From assembly GCF_026420865.1 (NCBI RefSeq), contig NZ_JAPCWC010000014.1, positions 34,272 to 98,271 of the forward strand: 64,000 nucleotides of DNA, given 5' to 3'. Shown here one piece after another: positions 8,601-16,001 of the stretch (positions are counted from its first letter, which is position 1; the number at the start of each line of letters is the position of its first letter). The notes beneath the pieces were generated by a model. The model worked only from the letters and a program-made list of their open reading frames with translations, searched no databases and was not told where the DNA came from. The DNA is from Novosphingobium clariflavum (GTDB taxonomy: Bacteria; Pseudomonadota; Alphaproteobacteria; Sphingomonadales; Sphingomonadaceae). The position numbers and the translations under genes were made by a program.

Positions 8601-9956
8601 TACCTGCTCGAAGCGGGCTGGAAAGCCGATGCTGCAATCCAGGGGTTTGGCCGCACCAACCGCACCAATCAGAAGCAGCCACCGCTGTTCCGACCGGTCT
8701 CGACCGACGTGAAGGCGCAGAAACGCTTCATCTCGACGATCGCCCGGCGTCTGGATTCTTTGGGCGCGATCACGCGCGGCCAGCGCCAGACCGGCGGTCA
8801 GAACATGTTCCGGCCCGAGGACAATCTCGAAAGCTGGTATGCCCGCGATGCACTGCGCCAGCTCTATATCCTTCTCGCGCGCGGCAAGGTCGAAGGCTGT
8901 TCGCTCGCCCGCTTCGAAGCGGCGACCGGCCTGTCGCTGCTTGATAGCGACGGCGGCCTCAAGGACGAGCTGCCGGGGATCAACACCTTCCTCAACCGCA
9001 TGCTCGCGCTCACGGTCGCGATGCAAAACCTGCTGTTCGAGGCGTTCGAGGGCCTGCTTGTCGCGCGGATCGAGCAGGCGCGGGCATCGGGTAGCTACGA
9101 AATCGGGCTGGAGACCCTGCAGGCCGAAAGCTTCCGCATTGTCGGCCGCACGCCGATCTACACCCATCCGGGCACGGGCGCACAGACGCAGCTTCTGACC
9201 ATCAAGCGCAAGGATCGGTTGACGCCGCTATCGCTGGAGGATGCGCTGGCCATGGCCGAAGGCAAGGGCGCGAAACTGCTGGTCAATAGCAGGACCGGCC
9301 GCGGCGCCGTCCAGCGCGGGGCGCGCAGCGTGACCGATGACGATGGCGCCGTCCATCCGCGCGTGCGCCTGGTCTGGCCGCTGACCGATAGCGTCATTCC
9401 GGCGGAAACGCTGCTGGCGAGCCAATGGGAAGAGGCCGACCGCGACAAGTTCAGTGCGGTATGGAAGGCGGAGCTTGCAGGACTACCGACGCACGAGACA
9501 TCGACGCTGCACATGGTCTCCGGCCTGCTGCTGCCGATATGGAAGCGACTTCCCGACGAGTCGACGCGCGTTTATCGGCTCCAGAGCGATGATGGCGAGC
9601 GTGTCATCGGCCGCCGCGTGTCTCCGGCCTGGGCGGCCAGCGTCGCCAATGACGATGGTCCGGTACGGCTCTCCGGCGAGGAAGCGCTTTCGATGCTCAT
9701 GTCCGGCGAAGCCGTGCTGCATCTGGCGCAGGACCAGAAGCTCCAGCGTGTCCGTGCCATGCACGACTGGCGGATCGAGCTCACCGGGTTCAATGATCTG
9801 GGTGTCGAGCGTCTCAAGGCCATGGGCTTGATCTCGGAGATCGTCTCGTGGAAACTCAGGCTCTACGTGCCGGCAGGGGCTGTCGGCGCCGACGTGCTGG
9901 ACCGGCTGCTCGAACGATATCCGATCGAACGGCTCTCCACGCGCAAGGCCGCCTGA
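5607..9956 (+). CDS. Methyltransferase-strawberry notch helicase fusion
   Basis: This 1449-residue protein starts at the ATG after GGAG. Residues ~145-225 form a Rossmann DNA-methyltransferase core with motif I (LEPSAGTGMLA) and the catalytic NPPF motif of N6-adenine enzymes. A Pro/Ala linker leads to a superfamily-2 helicase: FLGDGTGAGKGRQ Walker A at ~500, VIVFDEAHAM at ~608, and GFGRTNRTNQ, the strawberry-notch form of motif VI, at ~1013. Such fusions occur on plasmids, ICEs and phages. The phage P1 protein DarB has a comparable methyltransferase-helicase plan and acts against host restriction, so protection of incoming DNA is plausible here. It forms an operon with the Toprim gene 11 bases downstream. 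Confidence 0.85.
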   Translation: MTHILSDAALRAAPLAAASGFGAQASALHTAARSLLPALEAGRAIDAAQLRSAMTDAFGASDSEGAWDWKSAYEACEAAEVLFLRRYGQVIVGRVAPSALALIERIAALMPTHTRRSETSQALQQFSTPPGLAFVASVAASISPSDHVLEPSAGTGMLAVHALLARAGLTLNELGETRADLLRLLFPDVPVSGHDAASIDDRLPSAVRPSVVLMNPPFSVVAQVERTMKDAALRHIASALARLEPGGRLVAITGASCAPDAPAWRDAFARLQETGRVLFTAAIGGKVYAKHGTTIDTRLTVIDKLPAEDPGQFPESAGVAPDTVTLLAWIQTQVPPRSPTTPSPVAALPVTASASPARAKVRAAPTVSAPSAPEPEAIELAYDIVDWTPPAERLGDSIYEPYALQSIAIPRAATHPTPLVQSAAMASVAPPKPSYRPHLPPQLVTLGILSDAQLESVIYAGEAHGGHLSGAWKVDATFDVVTAAPEDAEDAVKFRRGWFLGDGTGAGKGRQVAGIILDNWLKGRRRAVWISVSDRLLEDAQRDWSALGQERLLVTPLSRFRQGTDIRLDEGVLFTTYATLRSQERGGKKSRVEQIVEWLGPDFDGVIVFDEAHAMANAAGGKGERGDVAPSQQGRAGLRLQHALPDARIVYVSATGATTVQNLAYAQRLGLWGGEDFPFATRGESVSAIENGGVAAMEVMARDLKALGLYAARSLSFDGVEYEMLEHRLTSEQVRIYDSFASAFEVIHNNLDAALEAAGVTSPSHGTLNRQAKAAAKSAYQGMLQRFFNHLITSMQTPSVIGGIERDLEAGHAAVVQIVSTGEALQERRLAEIPADEWNDVSVDITPRDGVLSYLQHSFPVQLYEPFTDGDGNLSSRPVYDEDGNPVVNREAVRRRDAMIERLAALPPVPGALDQIVQHFGTDMVAEVTGRSRRVVSRRHDDGSVRFAVENRPASAALHETDAFQNDAKRILVFSEAGGTGRSYHADLGAANQRRRVHYLLEAGWKADAAIQGFGRTNRTNQKQPPLFRPVSTDVKAQKRFISTIARRLDSLGAITRGQRQTGGQNMFRPEDNLESWYARDALRQLYILLARGKVEGCSLARFEAATGLSLLDSDGGLKDELPGINTFLNRMLALTVAMQNLLFEAFEGLLVARIEQARASGSYEIGLETLQAESFRIVGRTPIYTHPGTGAQTQLLTIKRKDRLTPLSLEDALAMAEGKGAKLLVNSRTGRGAVQRGARSVTDDDGAVHPRVRLVWPLTDSVIPAETLLASQWEEADRDKFSAVWKAELAGLPTHETSTLHMVSGLLLPIWKRLPDESTRVYRLQSDDGERVIGRRVSPAWAASVANDDGPVRLSGEEALSMLMSGEAVLHLAQDQKLQRVRAMHDWRIELTGFNDLGVERLKAMGLISEIVSWKLRLYVPAGAVGADVLDRLLERYPIERLSTRKAA

Positions 9957-9967
9957 GGAGCCCCACA

Positions 9968-11014
9968 ATGCAGAGCCCCGCAACCATTATTGCCGAACGT
10001 CTCGCAGAGAATGCGGAAGGCGTCTGTCGCCGCTACCTGTCCAACGGCCACCGGGAAGGCCGCTACTGGCTGGTCGGCGACGTTCACAACACGCCGGGGC
10101 GAAGCCTCTATGTCCGTCTGGCCGCATCCCCCGATGGGCGCGGCCAGGCTGGCAAATGGACCGATGCACAGAGCGGCGACCATGGCGATCTGCTCGACAT
10201 CATCGCCATCGCGCGGAATTGCCGGACAATGCGCGAGACGCTGGACGAAGCCCGGTATTTCCTGAGTCTGCCAATCCCGCCGCCGTCCGAGGACAGGCCG
10301 GTTCGACGCAACAAGGGGCCCACCGGCACACCGGAAGCAGCGCGGCGACTCTGGGCGGCATCGAAGCCGGTCGCGGGCACCTCGGTGGCGGCCTATCTCG
10401 CGTCCCGGCAGATCACCGATCTCACCGGCTGCGAGGCGCTGCGCTTTCACGGTAACTGCTGGTATCGCCCGTCGAAGGATGATGCACCCAATACGCGTCC
10501 GGCATGGCCGGCGATGATCTCGGCGGTCACCGATCTCGACGGCAGCGTCACCGGAGTTCATCGGACCTGGCTGAAACCGGGAGGCTCGGACAAGGCTCCG
10601 GTCGCCTATCCGCGCCGCGCCATGGGCCATCTGCTTGGACACGGCGTCCGGTTCGGGTCAAGTGGCCCCGTCATGATGGCGGGCGAAGGCATCGAGACCA
10701 TGCTGTCGCTGCGACAGGTCATGCCCATGATGCCCGCGATTGCGGGGCTCTCGGCCGCGCATCTCGCTGCCATTCTGTTCCCGGCCATGCTGCGCCGGCT
10801 CTATGTCGCACGCGATGACGATCCTGCTGGTGCGGGGGCGTTGAAGACGCTCACCGAGCGGGCGATCCCGGCGGGGATCGAGGTGGTGCCGCTCGAACCC
10901 AGGCTTGGGGATTTCAACGACGATCTTACCACCTTCGGGCGGGAGCGGCTCATTGCGAGGCTGCGGGATCAACTCCGGACGGAGGATGCGGAGCGCTTCC
11001 TGATGCAGGGGTAA
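9968..11014 (+). CDS. Toprim domain protein, primase-like
   Basis: A 348-residue protein with an N-terminal zinc-ribbon-like/DUF7146 region (GKWTDAQSGDHGDLLDII) and a C-terminal Toprim fold: the catalytic Glu in MMAGEGIETMLSL and the DxD motif in YVARDDDPAGAGALKTL. Proteins of this kind are DNA primases or primase-related enzymes on plasmids and ICEs and may prime the complementary strand after conjugation. The start ATG has GAGGAG upstream. A helicase domain is absent here, but the preceding strawberry-notch gene supplies one in the same operon. Confidence 0.8.
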   Translation: MQSPATIIAERLAENAEGVCRRYLSNGHREGRYWLVGDVHNTPGRSLYVRLAASPDGRGQAGKWTDAQSGDHGDLLDIIAIARNCRTMRETLDEARYFLSLPIPPPSEDRPVRRNKGPTGTPEAARRLWAASKPVAGTSVAAYLASRQITDLTGCEALRFHGNCWYRPSKDDAPNTRPAWPAMISAVTDLDGSVTGVHRTWLKPGGSDKAPVAYPRRAMGHLLGHGVRFGSSGPVMMAGEGIETMLSLRQVMPMMPAIAGLSAAHLAAILFPAMLRRLYVARDDDPAGAGALKTLTERAIPAGIEVVPLEPRLGDFNDDLTTFGRERLIARLRDQLRTEDAERFLMQG

Positions 11015-11144
11015 GGGCTGGACTGCGGGGAACGTCTCTGGTCGCGGGTGATCACCATCATCACCGGCATCTTCGAGACGCCGCGCGCTCGTGCCTTCGG
11101 TAGAGGGCGACTGCGGCAAACGGATCGGGACGGCAATGGCGGAA

Positions 11145-11203
11145 GGGCGGCTATTTTCCGCCGAACCTTCGGTTCTTTGCATCGCGAAGCAAAATAGCCG
11201 CCC
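11145..11203. other. Structured inverted repeat in the Toprim-DUF2493 gap
   Basis: The 314-base gap 11015-11328 has no convincing gene. It contains perfect 13-base arms, GGGCGGCTATTTT (11145-11157) and AAAATAGCCGCCC (11191-11203), enclosing a small GAACC-TTC-GGTTC hairpin. It could be a bidirectional terminator, a structured RNA or a protein-binding site. Confidence 0.45.
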
Positions 11204-11328
11204 GCCCGCCATCCTCCGCTTCGCTCCGGCCGCGCCCCAAGCGGCGCGGTTCTGTCCCGCTCCGTCCGCCGCCTGCCGTCGCCACGAAGGCTGCGAGAGG
11301 CGCGGCTGTCAGATGACGGAGATTTTCG

Positions 11329-12261
11329 ATGGCGACCGACCAGGACGACGATCGCGAAGCGCAGCCCGGCTCTACCGCCTACCTGCTTCAGGAAATGCAG
11401 CTCTACGGCTACCGTCCCTTCGAGGACGAACCCGACCATCGCCCCTTGCCGGACGACCGCATCGCCGGCGGCGCCGTCGCCGAGATGTTCGACGCGCTGG
11501 TTTCCAGCCTCATCGACACGCGGATCGAGCCTGACCTTGAGGATCTGGCCTGGGGCATCGTCAACGTCTTCCACCGCGCCGGCGAGCGGATCGAGCGCGA
11601 ACTCGACGACAATGAGCAAGCGCAGAAGCGGCTTCAGCGCGAGCAGGACGGCAGCGAGGTGAAGTCGGTCGAGCTGGAGCGCAAGATCGCCGAAGGCATC
11701 ACCCTGATCGAACGCCGCGACACCATGGAATTCTTCCGTGATGCCGCCGCCGACCAGTTCCGCATCCATATCCGCAAGCCCTGGCTGCCGCGTTCGGGCG
11801 CAGTGGTGAACCACAAGGCGCTGACCTCTGCTGTGCTCGACAGCCGCAAGGCGCTCGACAAGCGCGCTTGGGAGAAGCAACGGGTGTTCGATCCCGATGG
11901 CGTACGCATCGCGTTTACCGGCGGTGCCGACTGCAACGATCACCAGCGCATCTACGCCGTGCTGGACAAGGTCCATGCCCAGCTTACGAACCTGATCCTG
12001 ATGCACGGCGCGACTCCGACCGGCGCCGAACGCATCGCTGCCTGCTGGGCACGCGACCGGGGTGTGCCGCAGGATCCCTACCGGCCCGACTGGAACCGGC
12101 ACAAGAAGGCCGCACCGTTCAAGCGCAACGATGCCATGCTGGAGAAGATGCCGCAGGGTGTCATCGTGTTTCCGGGCACCGGCATCCAGGACAATCTCGC
12201 CGACAAGGCTCGCAAGATGGGCATCCGCGTCTGGGACTTTCGCAATCGAAGACGCGATTAA
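11329..12261 (+). CDS. DUF2493 domain protein
   Basis: A 310-residue protein. The N-terminal half is helical and charged (residues ~80-120 could form a coiled coil). Residues ~190-305 form the DUF2493 Rossmann-like domain, related to the SLOG/YspA nucleotide-binding folds: RIAFTGGADCNDHQRIY, LMHGATPTGAERIAACWA and FKRNDAMLE. SLOG-type proteins are thought to bind or cleave nucleotide-derived ligands, but the role of this mobile-element version is unknown. GGAG lies upstream of the ATG. It is the last backbone gene before the Dpd island. Confidence 0.75.
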   Translation: MATDQDDDREAQPGSTAYLLQEMQLYGYRPFEDEPDHRPLPDDRIAGGAVAEMFDALVSSLIDTRIEPDLEDLAWGIVNVFHRAGERIERELDDNEQAQKRLQREQDGSEVKSVELERKIAEGITLIERRDTMEFFRDAAADQFRIHIRKPWLPRSGAVVNHKALTSAVLDSRKALDKRAWEKQRVFDPDGVRIAFTGGADCNDHQRIYAVLDKVHAQLTNLILMHGATPTGAERIAACWARDRGVPQDPYRPDWNRHKKAAPFKRNDAMLEKMPQGVIVFPGTGIQDNLADKARKMGIRVWDFRNRRRD

Positions 12262-12527
12262 ATCCTTCTCGATTGCGGCCCACAGGATAGAAAAGCCGGC
12301 AAGCATCGATCCGCAGCATGGAACTGAGCGTAGAGGCCCCGCTATCCCAGCGCATTTCGCCACCTTTGGCACGGGCTCCGGCGACCCAACGGTGCCATTT
12401 CGGGTCGCCAGTTCGCGCTTTCCGAAACGCGCATTAAGCGTCGGCAGCGCGAACAGCGGTTAGCCGATCATGTGAGGCGCGCGGCGCGCTATGTATCGCG
12501 GTGCGTGGCGCTGGAGCGCGCATTTAC

Positions 12528-12629
12528 TGGCAAAACGTTCGATACGATTTCGTGCATTAAATGTGGCAAAACGTGCGATCCATCGTTATGGATTAATGCA
12601 TGCGCTAATGCGGATAGGGGGCCTATAAT
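12528..12629 (+). promoter_or_regulatory. Candidate promoter and direct repeats ahead of the Dpd operon
   Basis: The gap 12262-12631 holds no gene and is lower in GC near its end. A direct repeat with one mismatch, TGGCAAAACGTTCGAT (12528-12543) and TGGCAAAACGTGCGAT (12564-12579), lies 36 bases apart. A perfect TATAAT (12624-12629) follows, without a good -35 hexamer. It is the only sizeable non-coding stretch before fifteen overlapping genes, so it is the natural promoter region, and the repeat may be an activator or repressor site. The TATAAT lies very close to the GTG start proposed at 12632, so a GTG at 12641 is an alternative start. Confidence 0.4.
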
Positions 12630-12631
12630 TA

Positions 12632-13555
12632 GTGACGCTCGTGATCACCACCTGTACGAATCGCAAGCGCAAGCCGGTTTCCGACGCTCTTCACATGGCC
12701 GCCCTCCCGCCAGCCGACTTCGATGGTCTGGCCCGTCAATGGTCGCAACGCCTGGCGGCTGAGCCGACGCGGTTCCCCGGGGAAGACATTTACGGCGGTC
12801 GCGGCTTTCGCGAAGCCGTCACCGCGGCGGAATTACTCGACGCAAGACTGCTGGTCGTCTCCGCGGGTCTTGGCCTGATCGACGTTTCGACAGCGGTTCC
12901 GCCCTATGCCTGCACCGTGCTCGTCGACGCCCCGGACAGCGTCCGCTCGCGCGTAACCGGCGCGTTCAGCGTCGAGCGCTGGTGGGAGGCGCTGTGCAAG
13001 GTTTCTCCATTTGCGGTCGCGCTACATGATGCGGTCGAGGGCGCGCACGGGCTGATCTGCGCGGCGCTGTCAGACGCCTATATCGAGATGATCGCGGAGG
13101 ATCTTCTCGCCCTTCCAACATCGATGCTCGGTCGGCTCAGGCTCTTTACCCGCGCGCGCCTCGATCGCGTTCCTGCCGCACTACAGCCCTTCGTCATGCC
13201 CTATGACGACCGGCTCGATGGTCCGGACAGCTGCAATCGCGGCACGCGCAGCGATTTTGCCGGCCGGGCGCTTCGCCATTTCGCAGAACTGACGCGCGGC
13301 GAGCCGCAAGGACGTTCGGCGGCCGAGCACGCCGCGGAGGTGTCGGCGACGCTGGACGGTTGGCGGATGCCGGCCAAGGTGGACCGCATCCGCCATGATG
13401 ACGCAGCGCTGCTTGATCTGATCCGGGCGCATTGGGATGCCGAGCGCGGCAGTTCCTCGCGGCTGCTGCGCCGCTTCCGCGACGATCTCGGGATCGCGTG
13501 CGAGCAGGGCCGGTTCGCGGAATTGGCCCGCCAGGTGCGGAGTGAGCGCGCATGA
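12632..13555 (+). CDS. YaaA/DUF6884-like protein, candidate DpdC
   Basis: A 307-residue protein starting at GTG. The N-terminal ~110 residues follow the DUF6884/YaaA plan: VITTCTNRKRKP, YGGRGFREAVTAAELL and LLVVSAGLGLID with a later PYACTV. The C-terminal ~190 residues are helical and unassigned. It opens the Dpd operon and overlaps dpdB1 by ATGA. Every other Dpd letter is accounted for in this island, so by elimination this may be DpdC. In Salmonella Montevideo, DpdC is needed to turn preQ0 in DNA into 2'-deoxy-7-amido-7-deazaguanosine. The domain resemblance is visible, but the DpdC identity is inference. No ribosome-binding site is obvious. Confidence 0.5.
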   Translation: MTLVITTCTNRKRKPVSDALHMAALPPADFDGLARQWSQRLAAEPTRFPGEDIYGGRGFREAVTAAELLDARLLVVSAGLGLIDVSTAVPPYACTVLVDAPDSVRSRVTGAFSVERWWEALCKVSPFAVALHDAVEGAHGLICAALSDAYIEMIAEDLLALPTSMLGRLRLFTRARLDRVPAALQPFVMPYDDRLDGPDSCNRGTRSDFAGRALRHFAELTRGEPQGRSAAEHAAEVSATLDGWRMPAKVDRIRHDDAALLDLIRAHWDAERGSSSRLLRRFRDDLGIACEQGRFAELARQVRSERA

Positions 13556-14673
13556 GCGGACGCGAAACTCTCAAGGTCCGCGCGGTGCGCGCCGAGCAGG
13601 CCGGCGGAACCAGTGTCTTTGCGTTCTTCCTCTATGGCGCCGATATCAACCGGGTGGCGGATATCAGCCGGATCCGCCGCGACGATCAGGAGCTTAAGGG
13701 CTTCCAACGCCGCGAGATCCGCGATCACGTTAAGGAGATCACGGCCTTTCTCGACAGCGGCCCGGTGCTGTTTCCCAATGCGATCATCCTTGCCATCTCG
13801 CCCGAAGTGGAGTTCGCCTCGGCGCGTGGCCGCTCGCCGGGCAATATGTGCGAAGTGGGGGATGCGGGCACGCTGTCGATACCGATCTATCCCGAGGGCC
13901 GGCGCGCCGCCTGGATCGTCGATGGGCAGCAGCGCTCGCTGGCGCTGAGCGCCGCCAAGGACCGAACGATCGCCGTACCGGTGGTCGGGTTCGTGTCGGA
14001 TGCGCTCGAGACGCAGCGCGAGCAGTTCATCCTTGTCAACAAGGCGCGGCCGCTGCCGACCCGGCTGATCAACGAACTGCTGCCCGAGGTGAGCGTGTTG
14101 CTGCCGCGCGATCTGGCGGCACGCCAGTTGCCGAGCGCGCTGTGCGAAGCGCTCAACACCGATCCGAATTCGCCCTTCTTCGGCCTGATCAAGCGCGAGT
14201 CCGATGCGAAGGACCGTGCCGGCATCGTCACCGACAATGCGCTCATTGAAACGATGAAGGCGAGCCTCAAGACCCCAGCCGGGGCGCTCGGCCAATTCAA
14301 GCATAATGGTGACGGCAACGACACGGTCGCCATGTACGATGCGCTTCTCCTCTACTGGTCGGCGGTCCGCGACACCTTTCCAGAGGCCTGGGGCAAGCCA
14401 CCGGCCGACAGCCGACTGATGCACTCCGCCGGCATCCGCGCGATGGGCGCGTTGATGGATACGATCATGCTGCGCGCCGATGCGGCGCCGGACAAGGTGG
14501 CGGCGGTGCGCACGATGCTCAAGCGCATCGCGCCCTTGTGCTGCTGGACCGCCGGCACATGGGAGGGCCTCGGCCTTGCCTGGAACGAAATCCAGTCGAC
14601 CTCGCAGCACATCACCAAGCTCAGCGATCATCTGGTGCACATCGAGCGCGATCTCGCGCGGGCGGCAGCATGA
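13552..14673 (+). CDS. dpdB: DGQHR-domain protein DpdB, first copy
   Basis: A 373-residue protein of the DndB/DGQHR superfamily. The signature is DGQQRSLAL at residue 124, followed by FILVNKARPLPTRLINELLP and, later, RLMHSAGIRAMGALM. In the Salmonella Dpd system, DpdB works with DpdA to insert preQ0 into DNA and hydrolyses ATP; DndB relatives regulate phosphorothioation. Here the gene overlaps the upstream gene and dpdA by ATGA, fitting a stoichiometric complex. A paralogue follows dpdA, so one of the two may have a different role. The family is certain, the division of labour is not. Confidence 0.85.
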   Translation: MSGRETLKVRAVRAEQAGGTSVFAFFLYGADINRVADISRIRRDDQELKGFQRREIRDHVKEITAFLDSGPVLFPNAIILAISPEVEFASARGRSPGNMCEVGDAGTLSIPIYPEGRRAAWIVDGQQRSLALSAAKDRTIAVPVVGFVSDALETQREQFILVNKARPLPTRLINELLPEVSVLLPRDLAARQLPSALCEALNTDPNSPFFGLIKRESDAKDRAGIVTDNALIETMKASLKTPAGALGQFKHNGDGNDTVAMYDALLLYWSAVRDTFPEAWGKPPADSRLMHSAGIRAMGALMDTIMLRADAAPDKVAAVRTMLKRIAPLCCWTAGTWEGLGLAWNEIQSTSQHITKLSDHLVHIERDLARAAA

Positions 14674-16001
14674 AGTTCATCTTCGCTGACAGCCTCGATT
14701 ATGTGGATCCTGCATTCGACTTCATCGCCGATCGCAGCCGCGCCGAGCGCCAGCCATATTGGGACGACGCCTATCCGCACGAGATCCTCGGCTATGCGCC
14801 CTATGACGGGGTGCTGGTCTCGCGCGGCATCGTCGGCGACCACCGCGTGAAGGGCAAATATACGGCCAGCCAGGCGCGCCGCTTCCGCCTGGTTGGGGCC
14901 CGCAAGTTTCTGCGCCTCGACAAGCCCGAGTTCGCGCATCTCGACATTTTCGGCGATTGCGGCGCCTTCACTTATGTGCAGGATGAGAAGCCGCCGTACA
15001 CTCCGGTGGAAATGGCCGAATTCTACGACGAATGCGGCTTCACCCATGGCGCCTCGGTCGACCATATCATCTTCGATTTCGACGCCGGCCTCGCGGGGCT
15101 GGCTGGCGGGTCGACCGACGCCCGACAGCGCTTCGACATCACGCTAGAGAACGCCGAGGGATTCCTGCGCGAGGCCAAAGTGATGGACGCGGGCTTCACC
15201 CCGATGGGCGTGATCCAGGGCTGGTCGCCCGGCAGCATGGCCGAGGCGGCGCGTCGGCTGGTCGCCATGGGCTATGACTACCTGGCACTCGGCGGCATGG
15301 TTCCGCTCAAGTCGCCCGAGATCAAGTTATGTTTGGAAGCGATCCGCGACACGGTGCCCGCATCGACACGCCTCCACATCCTCGGCTTTGCCAAGGCCGA
15401 CGATATCGACAGCTTCCACGGCTACGACATTTCAAGCTTCGACACGACGTCGCCCCTCATTCGCGCGTTCAAGGACGCGAAGCAGAACTATTATCTGCCG
15501 GGCGACAGGTTGGCGCTGCGCTACTTCACCTCGATCCGGGTGCCGCAGGCGATCGAAAACCCCAAGCTCCAGCGCGCGGTCAAGAAGGGTATGTTCCGGG
15601 CCGAGGAACTGGTCCGGCTCGAGGCGTTGGCGCTGGGCTCATTGCGCGCGTTCGACCGGGATGAAGCCGGGCTCGAAGAGACGCTGCATCACGTGCTCGT
15701 CTACAGTGCGCCTTTGGTCGAGGAAAAGCCTTACGAGGACTGCGCCGCGAGCCCGTCGCTGGCGCGCCTGGCCGAGCGCTATCGTACGACGCTTGCCGAG
15801 CGGCCATGGAAGCAATGTTCCTGCAAAATCTGCCGGGATGCCGCGATCGATGTGATCATCTTTCGCGGAAGCAATCGCAACAAGCGCCGCGGGATTCACA
15901 ATCTCGCGGTCTACCAAGATCATATCGAACGACTGGATTTGAAGCGTGCCGTTGAACCAAGTGATGACCTACCTCGCCGTCTGTGCGCAGCAGAGCAGTG
16001 A
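14670..16001 (+). CDS. dpdA: DpdA, DNA guanine transglycosylase
   Basis: A 443-residue protein of the tRNA-guanine-transglycosylase (TGT) fold. FGDCGAF places the conserved base-site Asp at residue 96. YDISSFDTTS holds the likely nucleophile (Asp258, or Asp253). A TGT zinc site is present as Cys383, Cys385, Cys388 (CSCKIC) and His410. ALGGMVPLKS is the substrate-pocket loop. DpdA exchanges guanine in DNA for preQ0. The DNA rather than tRNA role is inferred from context: it sits between two dpdB genes and upstream of queEDC and dpdE-K. The ATG at 14670 overlaps the dpdB1 stop; a longer frame to 14538 is ignored. Confidence 0.88.
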   Translation: MKFIFADSLDYVDPAFDFIADRSRAERQPYWDDAYPHEILGYAPYDGVLVSRGIVGDHRVKGKYTASQARRFRLVGARKFLRLDKPEFAHLDIFGDCGAFTYVQDEKPPYTPVEMAEFYDECGFTHGASVDHIIFDFDAGLAGLAGGSTDARQRFDITLENAEGFLREAKVMDAGFTPMGVIQGWSPGSMAEAARRLVAMGYDYLALGGMVPLKSPEIKLCLEAIRDTVPASTRLHILGFAKADDIDSFHGYDISSFDTTSPLIRAFKDAKQNYYLPGDRLALRYFTSIRVPQAIENPKLQRAVKKGMFRAEELVRLEALALGSLRAFDRDEAGLEETLHHVLVYSAPLVEEKPYEDCAASPSLARLAERYRTTLAERPWKQCSCKICRDAAIDVIIFRGSNRNKRRGIHNLAVYQDHIERLDLKRAVEPSDDLPRRLCAAEQ

